Notes: generated by a model from the letters alone, not told the origin. Positions 45,906 to 55,855 are shown, counted from the stretch's first letter. The stretch is DNA of 64,000 nucleotides from Butyrivibrio sp. AE2015 (GCF_000420825.1 NZ_ATVR01000004.1:122556-186555), one strand, 5' to 3'. Translations and numbers: made by a program.

Positions 45906-47303
45906 ATGGCAGGAAGTACTGGAAAAAAGAAAACTAAAAACGTGGGCTCTGGTCTTGAATCTGTTAAGCAGGTATTTAAGAATATTGGGGTGACATTTGT
46001 TGAGGGGGATTTTAAGACCAAATTATCATATTTGATCTTTGGTTTTGGTCCTATGCTTAGGGGACAAATTCTTATAGGAGCAGTACTTCTTTTACTGGAA
46101 GTTCTATTTTTCTGGTACATGACCGGATTTGGCTGGCAGTACCTTTCTAAAATTTCAACTCTTGGAACAGTGGCAACTCAGAAAGTAGGAAGAAAGACTG
46201 TTTATGGTGATAACAGCTTCCTTATCCTTTTGTTCGGTGTACTTAGTGCATTCGCAGTAATTGCGTTTTTTGTAGTGTGGTATCTGAACATCAGAGAAAA
46301 CAGAAAAGAAGAGATGCTGCTTAAGGCAGGAAAAAAGCTTCCTTCAAACAAGGATACATTCTTATCTCTTTTTGATAAGAACTTTGATAAGACACTTCTT
46401 TTCTTACCTGTTACAGGAATATTTGTATTCACGGTTTTGCCTATCGTTTTCATGATATGTGTCGCTTTTACAAATTACGATGCAAATCATCAGGCACCAT
46501 CCAATCTTTTTACATGGGTTGGACTTGAAAACTTTAAAAACCTTGTTTCATTCGGAACAGAGGGCTTTGGACCCACATTTTTACAGGTTCTTTTGTGGAC
46601 ACTTTTGTGGGCTTTTCTTGCTACATTTATAGACTATTTCCTTGGCCTTGGAGTAGCAATTCTTATCAATAAAAAAGGAGTCAGATTCAAAAAGCTCTGG
46701 AGAACCATCCTGGTTATGACAATTGCGGTTCCTCAGTTCGTATCACTTCTTTATATCATGAAAATGTTCGCTAATGACGGACTTATCAATGGATACCTTA
46801 TAAAGTGGGGCATCATTAAAACAGCTATTCCTTTCTGGACTGATCCCTTACTTGCCAAGATAACGATCATTGTTGTCAATATCTGGATTGGTATTCCATA
46901 TCTTATGCTGATTGCAACGGGACTGCTCATGAACATTCCTGAGGACCTTTACGAAAGTGCCAGAATTGATGGTGCAAACGGATGGCAGATGTTTAAGAGT
47001 ATCACCCTTCCATATATGTTATTTGTGACAGGACCATTTATCCTGACTCAGTTTACCGGAAACCTCAATAATTTTAATGTTATTTACCTTTTGACTCAGG
47101 GTAAACCTCAGTCAATGAATCTTGCCGGCAATGCCGGAAACACAGACCTTTTGGTAACGTGGCTTTACAAGATGACTGTAAATGACACTAACTACAAGAT
47201 GGCAGCAGTAATAGGTATCATGGTATTTATTGTAACTGCTATATTCGCACTTGGCGTATATGGTCTGCTTCCATCAGTAAAGGATGAGGAGGGCTTCCAA
47301 TAA
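45906..47303 (+). CDS. Sugar ABC transporter permease, MalF type
   Basis: A 465-residue permease with about eight membrane segments. It has the long N-terminal part of MalF proteins, with two extra segments before the core domain (RGQILIGAVLLLLEVLFFWY and LLFGVLSAFAVIAFFVVWYLN), and the coupling motif YESARIDGANGWQMFKSITLPYM near the end. It ends TAATG, overlapping the next permease start. The ribosome site is GGGAGG. No ATPase gene is in the operon. Confidence 0.92.
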   Translation: MAGSTGKKKTKNVGSGLESVKQVFKNIGVTFVEGDFKTKLSYLIFGFGPMLRGQILIGAVLLLLEVLFFWYMTGFGWQYLSKISTLGTVATQKVGRKTVYGDNSFLILLFGVLSAFAVIAFFVVWYLNIRENRKEEMLLKAGKKLPSNKDTFLSLFDKNFDKTLLFLPVTGIFVFTVLPIVFMICVAFTNYDANHQAPSNLFTWVGLENFKNLVSFGTEGFGPTFLQVLLWTLLWAFLATFIDYFLGLGVAILINKKGVRFKKLWRTILVMTIAVPQFVSLLYIMKMFANDGLINGYLIKWGIIKTAIPFWTDPLLAKITIIVVNIWIGIPYLMLIATGLLMNIPEDLYESARIDGANGWQMFKSITLPYMLFVTGPFILTQFTGNLNNFNVIYLLTQGKPQSMNLAGNAGNTDLLVTWLYKMTVNDTNYKMAAVIGIMVFIVTAIFALGVYGLLPSVKDEEGFQ

Positions 47304-48166
47304 TGAATAAATCATATAAAACAAAAAGAGCAATAGGAAATGTGATCGCATATATTGTTCTTATACTCATCAGTATTATTTGGCTGTTCCCTTTTGTGGG
47401 ACTTGTTCTTCAGAGTTTTAGATCATATGCAACAGAATATGGCGGAATGGTAGATTACCTTCTTCCAAAAGCTTTTTCACTTGATAATTACAAGTTCCTG
47501 TTTTCTGGTGAGACCAACTATGTAAGATGGTATAGCAACACTCTTATAATCGCCTTTTTTGTTACTGCTTTCCAGACTGCCATCATACTCTGTGTAAGCT
47601 ATGCACTTTCAAGAATGAGATTTGCAGGAAGAGAACTTCTTATGCGCTTCTGGCTTATTTTAGGTCTTTTCCCAGGATTCCTTACTATGATCTGTCTGTA
47701 CTTCCTTTTAAAACAGTTCGGACTTACTCAGGCAGGTGCTATCCCAGGACTTATCCTTGTATCAGTAGCAAGCTCAGGTATGGGCTACTACGTATGTAAA
47801 GGATATTTTGACACAATCCCTAAGGCTCTTGATGAAGCAGCAAGAATCGACGGCGCTACAAGAGCAAGAATATTCTTAACAATGATCATTCCTATGTCAA
47901 AGCCTATCATCATTTACACAGCACTTGTTGCCTTCATGGCACCATGGTGTGACTATGTATTTGCTTCTTATGTTGCTTTTGGCCACGATCAAAGTTACAA
48001 TGTAGCGGTTGCCATGACCAGATGGGTATGGACAAACGACTACCAGGGCTACTTTACAAGGTTCTGTGCAGGCGGCGTTCTCATTGCCATTCCTGTAACA
48101 TTACTGTTCATGTTCCTTCAGAAATATTACGTTGAAGGTGTAACCGGTGGAGCAGTGAAGGGCTGA
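47303..48166 (+). CDS. Sugar ABC transporter permease, MalG type
   Basis: A 287-residue permease with six membrane segments and the coupling motif DEAARIDGATRARIFLTMIIPMSKP. It shares one base with the upstream stop (TAATG), so translation is coupled. It pairs with the MalF-type protein. As in many Firmicutes, the energy is probably supplied by a shared MsmX-like ATPase encoded elsewhere. Confidence 0.93.
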   Translation: MNKSYKTKRAIGNVIAYIVLILISIIWLFPFVGLVLQSFRSYATEYGGMVDYLLPKAFSLDNYKFLFSGETNYVRWYSNTLIIAFFVTAFQTAIILCVSYALSRMRFAGRELLMRFWLILGLFPGFLTMICLYFLLKQFGLTQAGAIPGLILVSVASSGMGYYVCKGYFDTIPKALDEAARIDGATRARIFLTMIIPMSKPIIIYTALVAFMAPWCDYVFASYVAFGHDQSYNVAVAMTRWVWTNDYQGYFTRFCAGGVLIAIPVTLLFMFLQKYYVEGVTGGAVKG

Positions 48167-48305
48167 TTTTACTAGATTTTTAAAGCGCAAGCGCATAAAA
48201 ATCTTAGTAAAATCGTGTTAAGGCTCACATGCTTGCATGTGAGAGCTTAACTTCCTTGTGAAAAACTCGCGCACAAAAATTGAATTTAGCGAGCGAAGCG
48301 AGAAA
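48167..48305 (+). repeat. Composite inverted-repeat spacer between malG-type and lacI-type genes
   Basis: Three stems fill the 147-base gap. First, 48167-48188 pairs with 48191-48212 around a 2-base loop (about 19 pairs, small bulges). Second, 48217-48232 pairs with 48235-48251 (CTCACATGC/GCATGTGAG core). Third, CTCGC near 48266 pairs with either GCGAG of the GCGAGCGAAGCGAG motif (48288-48302). The GAGCGAAGCGA core also occurs at 4049-4060 in the pgk-tpiA spacer. No U-run follows. Confidence 0.65.
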
Positions 48306-48313
48306 AGAGTGTT

Positions 48314-49312
48314 ATGAACAATCCAAAACTCACAATCGATGATGTTGCCAAAGCTCTTGGAATTTCCAAGACCACCGTATCCAGGGCTATTTCCGGAAAA
48401 GGCAGAGTTGGAAATTCCACCAAGAGCAAGGTAATGGAATATATTGAAAAGCATAATTACAGACCAAATGTCATGGCAAGAGCTCTGGCAAAACAGAGAA
48501 CCTATAACATAGGGGTAGTATGGCCTGATGACTATAATGCTGTTGACCTGCCTTTTTTTCAGAGATGTATGGTTGGCATGAGTGAAATAACCTCATCCTA
48601 TGGCTATGATATAGTGGTCTCGCTTATTGCCGGTGATGACATTTCGGGTCTTAAAAGAGTTGTTGAGAACCATAAGGTAGATGGCATCATTCTTACCAGA
48701 ACTTTAGTGAATGATAAGCCGGCTGCTTACCTCAAGGAATGCGGAATTCCCTTTGTGGCTATAGGCAGTTCAACGGATCCTGATATCATTTGTGTAGATA
48801 ATGCCAACTATGAAGCATGTAAGGAGCTCACATCTGTTCTTATTGCCAAGGGCCTTAAAAAACTTGCACTTATCGGTGGCTCTACAGAGCATATCATCAC
48901 AAGGACAAGACATAATGGCTTTGTGTCTGCTTTTGTGGATGCGGGTCTTGAAATGGATCCGGCTCTTGTTTACCTTGACATTGAAAAGCCGGCTAAAGTG
49001 GGTGGAATATTAAAAGAACTGCTTAAGAAAAATATAGATGGAGTCATCTGTATGGACGACAATCTTGCTGGTGAAGTTATAGCAAGGTGCAGGGAAGAAC
49101 ATATTCTTGTTCCGGAAAAGCTTAAAGTTGCTTCTTTTTACAACAGCTCCATTTTGGAAAGTTCAGTTCCTTCAGTTACGTCGCTTAATTTTGACGATAG
49201 AAACTTAGGAGCAACGGCGGCTAAAAAGCTGCTTGAGCTCATAGATGGACAGGATGTTTCAAACACTGTCCTTACTAACTACGAAGTAATACTAAAAGAA
49301 AGTACTAAATAA
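48314..49312 (+). CDS. LacI family transcriptional regulator
   Basis: A 332-residue repressor-type protein. The DNA-binding domain is LTIDDVAKALGISKTTVSRAISGKGRVGNSTKSKVMEYIEKHNYRPN (4-50) and a sugar-binding periplasmic-type domain follows (55-332: VVWPDDYNAVDLPFFQRCMVGM, DGIILTRTL, GVICMDDNLAGEVI). It lies within the operon, between the importer and the GH35 enzyme, and probably binds the operator array at 44261-44435. Its effector is likely a galactoside or galactose derivative. Confidence 0.92.
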   Translation: MNNPKLTIDDVAKALGISKTTVSRAISGKGRVGNSTKSKVMEYIEKHNYRPNVMARALAKQRTYNIGVVWPDDYNAVDLPFFQRCMVGMSEITSSYGYDIVVSLIAGDDISGLKRVVENHKVDGIILTRTLVNDKPAAYLKECGIPFVAIGSSTDPDIICVDNANYEACKELTSVLIAKGLKKLALIGGSTEHIITRTRHNGFVSAFVDAGLEMDPALVYLDIEKPAKVGGILKELLKKNIDGVICMDDNLAGEVIARCREEHILVPEKLKVASFYNSSILESSVPSVTSLNFDDRNLGATAAKKLLELIDGQDVSNTVLTNYEVILKESTK

Positions 49313-49328
49313 GAAACGGGGAGTTTTT

Positions 49329-51509
49329 ATGAAGATATTGTCAGATTCAAAGGTTGGATTCGACCCGATCAGTCTGATTGTTGATGGGAAGAGAGTATTC
49401 CCAATGATGGGAGAGATGCACTTTAGCAGATATCCCCATCAGTACTGGGAAGAAGAACTCTGCAAAATGAAAGCAGGGGGAATTGATATAGTTTCTCTCT
49501 ATGTCATCTGGATCCACCATGAAGAAATCCATGGCGATTTTGATTTTAGCGGAGACAGAAATTTAAGACTGTTTTTGGAAACAGTTAAAAAATGCGGCTT
49601 ATATGCAATTTTGAGAATTGGCCCATGGGCACATGGAGAGGCAAGAAACGGTGGATTTCCTGACTGGCTTTTGAAAGATTCAGTGGATAATGGCTACGAA
49701 GTCAGGACTGATGCGCCGCGCTATCTTGACCATGTAAGAAAATTTTATGAAAAGACATTTGAACAGGCGAAAGGTCTTTTCATAAAAGACGGCGGCCCCG
49801 TGATCGGAGTACAGATTGAAAATGAATACGGTCACTGTGGTGGAAAAAATGGTGAAGAGGGCGAGCAGCACATGAAAAATCTTCTGGCCATGGCAAAAGA
49901 GATCGGCTTTGAAGTGCCGATTTACACAGCTACAGGCTGGGGCGGAGCAGTTACAGGCGGAATGATCCCTGTTATGGGTGGTTACTGCGAGGCTCCCTGG
50001 GACCAGAGAACTACAGAGATCGAGCCAAGTGGCAACTATATTTTTACCAGAGAAAGAAATGATCACAATATTGGATCAGATCATGGTCTTGGCGATGGAA
50101 TTACCTTCGATATGAATAAGTTCCCCTTCCTTACTGCTGAACTTGGAGGAGGACTTCAGGTTACAAAACATAGACGACCAATAGCAACAGGACTTGATAC
50201 AGCGGCTATGACCATGACCAAGCTTGGAAGCGGTGCTAATCTCCTTGGCTATTATATGTACCATGGAGGAACCAATCCTGAAGGCAAACTGACTACCCTT
50301 CAGGAGACAAAAGAGACAGGCTATCCAAATGACCTTCCTGTATTGTCCTATGATTTTAATGCGCCTCTCCGTGAATATGGACAGATGGAGGATACTTACA
50401 GACAGGTGCGCCTCCTTGCTTCATTTATTCACGATTTTGGAAGTGATCTTTGCGACATGGCTTATGTGGAGCAGCCTGGCAATCCATTAAAACCTGACAA
50501 TTTTAATGACCTTAGAAGCGCTGTAAGATGCAAGGAGAGAGTTCTTCCAAATGGTGAAAAAGTAAAGTCGGGGTACCTTTTTGTTAATAACTATCAGCGC
50601 AGATATACGATGGCTGACCATAAAGACACTACACTGAAAGCCTATGATGAAGATGGAAAGAGCATTCTTGCAAGTTTTGATAGCAGGGACGTGGTAAACG
50701 GAGACTTTTTCTTTTACCCATTTAATATGCCGCTTGGGGACAAGGCAGTTATCACAACTGATGCTACTCCTGTTTGCTGTATTGCTGACTTTGATGGAAA
50801 TGGGCATGATGCTTACATTTTCTATAAAGATTCAGAAAAAGAGCCGTCTTTTTCAGTAAAGGGAGATCTTGACGGCAACAAAGTGGTATTTATTACCAGG
50901 GAAGAAGCTGTTCATGGAAGCAAGGTTACAATAAATGGAAAAGAACACTTTGTCATAAGCAGTGGAGATGTTGTAACAAATGCGGATGGAAAGCCTGAGC
51001 TTTATTTCGAGGTTTCGGATAATGAGACTAAGCATGCTGTATTCAAGGCATTTCCGGAGCTGCGAGTTACACAAGGTGGCTTTGATACTTTGAAAAAAGA
51101 TGACGAGCTCTTTACGGTCTATAAGAGCAAAAACAGTTATGAAAACAAGGCTGCAGCTCTTTTGACTAAAGATGAGCAGGGCGGTGTGCTAAAAGCATCA
51201 TTAAAAGTAACAGATATGCCTTCCGGTAGAAATGAAATGCTCCTTAGCATAGATTATGAAGGCGATACAGCTCAGATGTACCTTGATGGCAAAATGATCG
51301 CAGACAGCTTCTACACAGGCCAGACATGGGAAGTTGGACTTAAGCGTTTTTGCGGTAATGAATCCGGTGAATTTGGCTGTGAAATGTCTGTTAATCCGCT
51401 AAAAGAAGATACAAAGCTGTATCTTCAGGAATGGCCGGCCATGAAAGACGGAAAAGCCTGCAGAATCAACGGCGTACATTTAATAGCGCAATTTAAAACA
51501 GAAATATAA
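49329..51509 (+). CDS. GH35 family beta-galactosidase
   Basis: A 726-residue glycoside hydrolase of family 35. The start region GEMHFSRYPHQYWEEELCKMKAGGIDIVSLYVIWIHHE, RIGPWAHGEARNGGFPDWLL, the acid/base region IGVQIENEYGH (about 164-166) and the nucleophile region FLTAELGGG (Glu about 271) fit the family. Beta-sandwich domains follow. No signal peptide is present, so it acts in the cytosol on imported di- or oligosaccharides with terminal beta-galactose. It is 16 bases after the LacI gene (GGGGAG ribosome site) and ends the operon at a strong terminator. Confidence 0.9.
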   Translation: MKILSDSKVGFDPISLIVDGKRVFPMMGEMHFSRYPHQYWEEELCKMKAGGIDIVSLYVIWIHHEEIHGDFDFSGDRNLRLFLETVKKCGLYAILRIGPWAHGEARNGGFPDWLLKDSVDNGYEVRTDAPRYLDHVRKFYEKTFEQAKGLFIKDGGPVIGVQIENEYGHCGGKNGEEGEQHMKNLLAMAKEIGFEVPIYTATGWGGAVTGGMIPVMGGYCEAPWDQRTTEIEPSGNYIFTRERNDHNIGSDHGLGDGITFDMNKFPFLTAELGGGLQVTKHRRPIATGLDTAAMTMTKLGSGANLLGYYMYHGGTNPEGKLTTLQETKETGYPNDLPVLSYDFNAPLREYGQMEDTYRQVRLLASFIHDFGSDLCDMAYVEQPGNPLKPDNFNDLRSAVRCKERVLPNGEKVKSGYLFVNNYQRRYTMADHKDTTLKAYDEDGKSILASFDSRDVVNGDFFFYPFNMPLGDKAVITTDATPVCCIADFDGNGHDAYIFYKDSEKEPSFSVKGDLDGNKVVFITREEAVHGSKVTINGKEHFVISSGDVVTNADGKPELYFEVSDNETKHAVFKAFPELRVTQGGFDTLKKDDELFTVYKSKNSYENKAAALLTKDEQGGVLKASLKVTDMPSGRNEMLLSIDYEGDTAQMYLDGKMIADSFYTGQTWEVGLKRFCGNESGEFGCEMSVNPLKEDTKLYLQEWPAMKDGKACRINGVHLIAQFKTEI

Positions 51510-51525
51510 AAATATGTGTTAAAAT

Positions 51526-51570
51526 AGTGTTATCGAGATGATAAAATTTCGATAACACTTTTTTATTTTT
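51526..51570 (+). terminator. Rho-independent terminator after the GH35 gene
   Basis: A perfect 11-base stem AGTGTTATCGA/TCGATAACACT (51526-51536, 51549-51559), 12-base loop, then a T-rich tail. Confidence 0.9.
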
Positions 51571-51585
51571 ACTTATGGTGAATAT

Positions 51586-51846
51586 ATGTCTGATGAAGAG
51601 ATGAGAATGACTTATTCTGCGATTGTTACCGGAAAAGATAACAAGAAAATGGTAAGAGTTTCATTTGAACGGAATGGTAAAAACGGGAAAGAGATTGCAG
51701 AAGGCGTTATTCCTGGTGGTAAGATAGTTAAAAATAACGGGTATTCTCAGGATGAAATTGCAGGCCTTGAGGTATATCTTAAAGCTAATGCCGATGACAT
51801 TATTACTAAAGCAAAAGTCATCAGTAATCCGCTTAAATGGTTATAA
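51586..51846 (+). CDS. Small hypothetical protein
   Basis: An 86-residue soluble protein I do not recognise. It appears to have a beta-rich N-terminal half (MTYSAIVTGKDNKKMVRVSFER, EIAEGVIPGGKIVKNNGYS) and a helical C-terminal part (DEIAGLEVYLKANADDIITKAK). No motif or signal is seen. It is 20 bases upstream of the degenerate GGDEF/EAL gene, so both may form one transcript after the GH35 terminator. Confidence 0.65.
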   Translation: MSDEEMRMTYSAIVTGKDNKKMVRVSFERNGKNGKEIAEGVIPGGKIVKNNGYSQDEIAGLEVYLKANADDIITKAKVISNPLKWL

Positions 51847-51866
51847 AATAAAGCTGGAGTCTGTGG

Positions 51867-53819
51867 ATGCAATATAATATTTATTTCGATATTTGCGCAT
51901 TATTTATATTGATTACTATCGCTGTTACTTCTATGTCGAGAAGAGCTGTGCCTTCTTATCGGCAGCGAGCTTACAGCGCGCTTTATTTTGCCATTTTCAT
52001 GGCGACTTTGTGCGAAAGAATAGAAACTTATCTGCAGATGCATCCTCTGACCTTTTCTGAGTACGGTATTCTTGAGAAAATTGCCGGAAGTGCTTTTTTC
52101 TTTTTCCATCTTGGTTCAGCAGTTTTTTACCTTTTATATATCATGTCTGTTTTAGATATTTATGTGCCTATAACCACCTGGAAAGGCTTTTGGTATCTGT
52201 GGTTCGGGTATATTATCTGTATAGCTCTTTTAGTGGTCAACTGGTTTGTTCCGATCATGTTCAGCTACTCTGTAGACGGTATCTATCACAGAGGTAAGTA
52301 CCTTTTCCTCTTTTATATCATCGCAACATACTACCTGGTTGTCAGTCTTGTTTTGCTACTAAGGTACAACAATCTTATGCGCAGAAGGACAAAAGTGGTC
52401 GTGGCATCATATGTTCTTTTTGTTCTTGCAGGAATACTGATCCAGTACTTTTATCCTACTCTGCTTATCGAAAATTTCTGTAATACCATCAGTGTGACCT
52501 TTATTTATATCACACTTCAAAATCCCAGTGAGATGGTAGATGAAGTCCTTGATATCCTCAATAAGAAAGCATTTCTTGAAGGACATGACCTTAAGACAAA
52601 AAGAAAAGGAGAGCATTTTACTATCTTTCTGACCATAAAAAATATCCGTACTCTCAGTGATGAGATTGGCTATGGAAATGGACAGGATGCTCTTAAGACC
52701 ATAGCAAAGTATTTAAAGAGTGTAGGCCGTAAGGAATTACACCTTATTACCTATGCTTACAGATATTCTGAGTATGTATTTGCCCTGACAGTTCATACGG
52801 ATGATGCAGATAAAGCAAAGGCTTTGATGTATAAGATTTCTTACAGGATGCGTGAACCCTGGAGTTTTGGCAACATGAAGCTGAAAGTAGACGGGCAGCT
52901 CTTTTTGTTTCATTATCCTGTACATTACAAGACTACAGTTGATCTCATAAACAAGATAGAGATGATGGTTGAGCATGCAAATGATGACCATAATCTTATC
53001 ATTGACGTTGATAAGGTTGATTTTGAAACCATCAGAAGAGAAAGCGACTATGATAATCTCGCGAGGGTCAATCTCGACAGCAAGCTGGCGACAATAAAGT
53101 TCCAGCCATTTTTATCCAAGATCTATAAGATCAATTATAGTGCTGATGTACTTTGTTTCCTTCATGATGCAGCCGGAAACGAAATTGATATGAGGGGAAA
53201 GATTCCTGATATTAAAATTACTCAGGCACTTATGGACGCGGATGAGTTTGTTTTCAGAAGGGCTTGCAGGGCGCTTTCATTTTGGAATGCCGGCGACAAA
53301 AACGGCAAATACAGGGCTGTTGTCGCAATGTCTCAGGGTGAAATATCAAAGAATGATTTCATAAAGCGTATAAAGAAAATACTGCGCGAAGAGAATGCTG
53401 TAGCATCATGGATCAGCATCAAGCTCACTGAGACAACAATTTCTACCATGAACTCCATCGCTGAGCGCAATATAAAAATGCTTGGCGATTTAAAGAGCTC
53501 TATTATTGTTGATAAATTTGGAAGCGGCTATGGAGACCTCAACAGAGTACTCTCACTCCCAGTTTCCCAAATTAACTTAGACAGCTCAATCCTTCACTCT
53601 GCCATGGAATCTGAGAAGATGATGCTGGTCGTACAGGGCATTGTCAATCTTTTCCATGACATAAGCATATTTGTTTGTGCCACAGATATTGAGAATGAGA
53701 CAGACAAAAAAATGGCTGAAGAGCTGGGATGCGACTATCTTATCGGAGATTATATGGGAGCTCCGATGAAGGATAGTTCTTACGTTAAGTTTATTGATGC
53801 ATATTTTGAGGAAAATTGA
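51867..53819 (+). CDS. Membrane protein with degenerate GGDEF and EAL domains
   Basis: A 650-residue protein. Six or seven membrane segments occupy about 1-215. A GGDEF-like fold follows (about 240-370), but the GGDEF signature is replaced (YRYSEYVFALT) so no cyclase activity is expected. The C-terminal EAL-like domain (about 400-650) also lacks the key residues: no EAL motif (FLSKIYKINYS), DKFGSGYGD for DDFGTGYS, ATDIENE for AEGVET. It is likely a sensor or regulatory partner. Its stop overlaps the frame of the next, catalytically intact EAL gene, with the same topology, suggesting duplication and joint function. Confidence 0.8.
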   Translation: MQYNIYFDICALFILITIAVTSMSRRAVPSYRQRAYSALYFAIFMATLCERIETYLQMHPLTFSEYGILEKIAGSAFFFFHLGSAVFYLLYIMSVLDIYVPITTWKGFWYLWFGYIICIALLVVNWFVPIMFSYSVDGIYHRGKYLFLFYIIATYYLVVSLVLLLRYNNLMRRRTKVVVASYVLFVLAGILIQYFYPTLLIENFCNTISVTFIYITLQNPSEMVDEVLDILNKKAFLEGHDLKTKRKGEHFTIFLTIKNIRTLSDEIGYGNGQDALKTIAKYLKSVGRKELHLITYAYRYSEYVFALTVHTDDADKAKALMYKISYRMREPWSFGNMKLKVDGQLFLFHYPVHYKTTVDLINKIEMMVEHANDDHNLIIDVDKVDFETIRRESDYDNLARVNLDSKLATIKFQPFLSKIYKINYSADVLCFLHDAAGNEIDMRGKIPDIKITQALMDADEFVFRRACRALSFWNAGDKNGKYRAVVAMSQGEISKNDFIKRIKKILREENAVASWISIKLTETTISTMNSIAERNIKMLGDLKSSIIVDKFGSGYGDLNRVLSLPVSQINLDSSILHSAMESEKMMLVVQGIVNLFHDISIFVCATDIENETDKKMAEELGCDYLIGDYMGAPMKDSSYVKFIDAYFEEN

Positions 53820-53821
53820 TT

Positions 53822-55777
53822 ATGACTCTTTTAACAAATCCACAAAACTACGAAATATGCTTTGCTATATGCTCAATGGTGGTTTTGCTTATCACTGTCT
53901 TTGTGCATCTTTTTGGAGAGCATTACTACAGCAGGCAAAATGACATATTTGGCGGGTTGCTTTTTAATGCTTTTTGCATGAATTTATTGGGGCTAATACA
54001 CAAGGTCTGGATACAGTCTGATTTTGTGAAAATGTCCCTCAGCTACCAGGCGGCCTGCGTCTTTGTAATGCTTGAAAAAGTGTGTATTTATGTAATGCCT
54101 CTTTTATCGGTCCTCTATGGGATGGCTATTTTCCACATTGAGTACCAGAGCTTTGTCAAAAAGATCCTTATTGGTATTCCTACTATCTGCTCGCAGGTTG
54201 TTATCTTCAGCGTTATTTTTACCGGATTCTTTTACAGGTTTGATGAAAATGCTGAAACCAGGTACATTTATCCGCAGGCTGTCACCATATATCTGAGTGT
54301 CTGGTTCTATCTCATTGTTGCAGCTTACATGATCATTAAGTACAAAAAGTCTTTGAGCACTGAGAAGCAGATGGCCCTTGTGGTCTATTATCTTTTGATG
54401 GCAGCAGGGGTTCCTATCAGAATACTGACAAGGTCCAGCTCAATCTTTGAGTTTTCGGTTTCGATAGCTCTTTTGCTGTGCGTCTATACATTCCAGAATC
54501 CAAGTGAGTTTGTGGACTTAACTTCCGGTGCGGGAACAAAGAAAGCTCTGGATTTCACCATTTCTACCAATCTTTTACAGAAAAAGACATTTTCACTTTT
54601 GGGAATATATGTGGATAAGCTTGATGTGTTCCTGAGCGAAGAATCCATTGAGAACTCCTCAGAGCTCCTTAGACACATATCGGATTATCTAAAGAAAATG
54701 TGTCCGGAAGGAGGATTGTTTTATCCGTTTGACAGCACGTTTATTCTAATGTTTCCCGGGGCAGACCCAGATGAAACAGTGATAGAAAAAACTGTAGAAC
54801 AGATAAAGATAAGGTTTAAAGATCCATGGGTACTAAAAAATGAGGAAATAAAATTATTCCAGAGCCCGTGTGTTTTGGGCTTCCCTACAGAAGTAGATTC
54901 TCTTGAGAGATTTAATGAGATATGGAATGTAATGCAGAAGGCTTTCCTTAGGCGCAACAGGGATGTTTTAAGGCTTTCTGATCTGAATCTTAAATATGTT
55001 GAACATGACAAGAAGATTGATGGGATAGTGAAAAGAGCTCTTGAAGACGGACTTTTGGATGTTTACTATCAGCCGATATATTCTCCTGCAGACGGCAAAT
55101 ATACATCCTGTGAAGCACTTGTGCGTCTTAAAGACCCTAAGCTTGGGTTTATCTCGCCAGCAGTATTTATGCCCGTTGCTGAGAGGAACGGAAGCGTTCT
55201 TGAAATAGACAGATATGTGCTGGACAGGGTATGCGAAATGATATCTTCATCGCAGATCATGGACTATGGAATAGAATACGTGGAGGTTAATCTTTCTATA
55301 GTAGACTGCATACAGACTAACCTTGCAGAGAATGTACTTGGGACGCTTGAAAAATATAACGTTGATCCCAAGATGATAAACCTTGAGATAACAGAGACCT
55401 GGGAAAAGAATATTACTGATGTAATGGACATGAATCTGGGAAGACTGTTAAAATCAGGAATTACTTTTTCTATGGATGACTTTGGAACGGGGTATTCCAA
55501 TCTTGCAAGGATTGCCATGCTTCCTTTAAAGCTCTTTAAACTTGACAAGAGCATTGTCCAGTCTGTATTTGATTCAGAGACATCCTATATGGTGATGCTC
55601 AATATGATCAAGATAATCAAGTCCCTTGGAAAAGAAATTGTTGCCGAGGGAGTGGAAACTGCAGAGCAGGCAAAGCAGATCATAAGGCTTGGCTGTGACC
55701 ACGTGCAGGGCTTCTTTTACGCAAGGCCCATGTCAAAAGAAAGCTTCATAGAGTTCATTAAAGAACACAACACTTAA
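53822..55777 (+). CDS. Membrane EAL-domain c-di-GMP phosphodiesterase
   Basis: A 651-residue protein with the same layout as its neighbour: seven membrane segments (about 1-220), a degenerate GGDEF fold (about 245-380; SGAGTKKALDF at its start, no GGDEF motif) and an EAL domain (about 400-650). The EAL domain is intact: CEALVRL (Glu about 431), NLSIVDC, LEITETWE, MDDFGTGYS, LFKLDKS, AEGVETAEQ, QGFFYARP. It should break down cyclic di-GMP. ATG 53822 is preferred over TTG 53816. The gene begins 2 bases after the previous stop. Confidence 0.88.
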   Translation: MTLLTNPQNYEICFAICSMVVLLITVFVHLFGEHYYSRQNDIFGGLLFNAFCMNLLGLIHKVWIQSDFVKMSLSYQAACVFVMLEKVCIYVMPLLSVLYGMAIFHIEYQSFVKKILIGIPTICSQVVIFSVIFTGFFYRFDENAETRYIYPQAVTIYLSVWFYLIVAAYMIIKYKKSLSTEKQMALVVYYLLMAAGVPIRILTRSSSIFEFSVSIALLLCVYTFQNPSEFVDLTSGAGTKKALDFTISTNLLQKKTFSLLGIYVDKLDVFLSEESIENSSELLRHISDYLKKMCPEGGLFYPFDSTFILMFPGADPDETVIEKTVEQIKIRFKDPWVLKNEEIKLFQSPCVLGFPTEVDSLERFNEIWNVMQKAFLRRNRDVLRLSDLNLKYVEHDKKIDGIVKRALEDGLLDVYYQPIYSPADGKYTSCEALVRLKDPKLGFISPAVFMPVAERNGSVLEIDRYVLDRVCEMISSSQIMDYGIEYVEVNLSIVDCIQTNLAENVLGTLEKYNVDPKMINLEITETWEKNITDVMDMNLGRLLKSGITFSMDDFGTGYSNLARIAMLPLKLFKLDKSIVQSVFDSETSYMVMLNMIKIIKSLGKEIVAEGVETAEQAKQIIRLGCDHVQGFFYARPMSKESFIEFIKEHNT

Positions 55778-55855
55778 AGCCATTGCAAAGAAAATGCGGT
55801 AAGTGTAAAATATTTCGTGTTTATTATTTATTTCAAGAATTAAGGATGGTTATTT

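Noticed and set aside
55778..55855. T-box leader before hisS
   Set aside because: The gap is only 78 bases with no T-box sequence or terminator hairpin.
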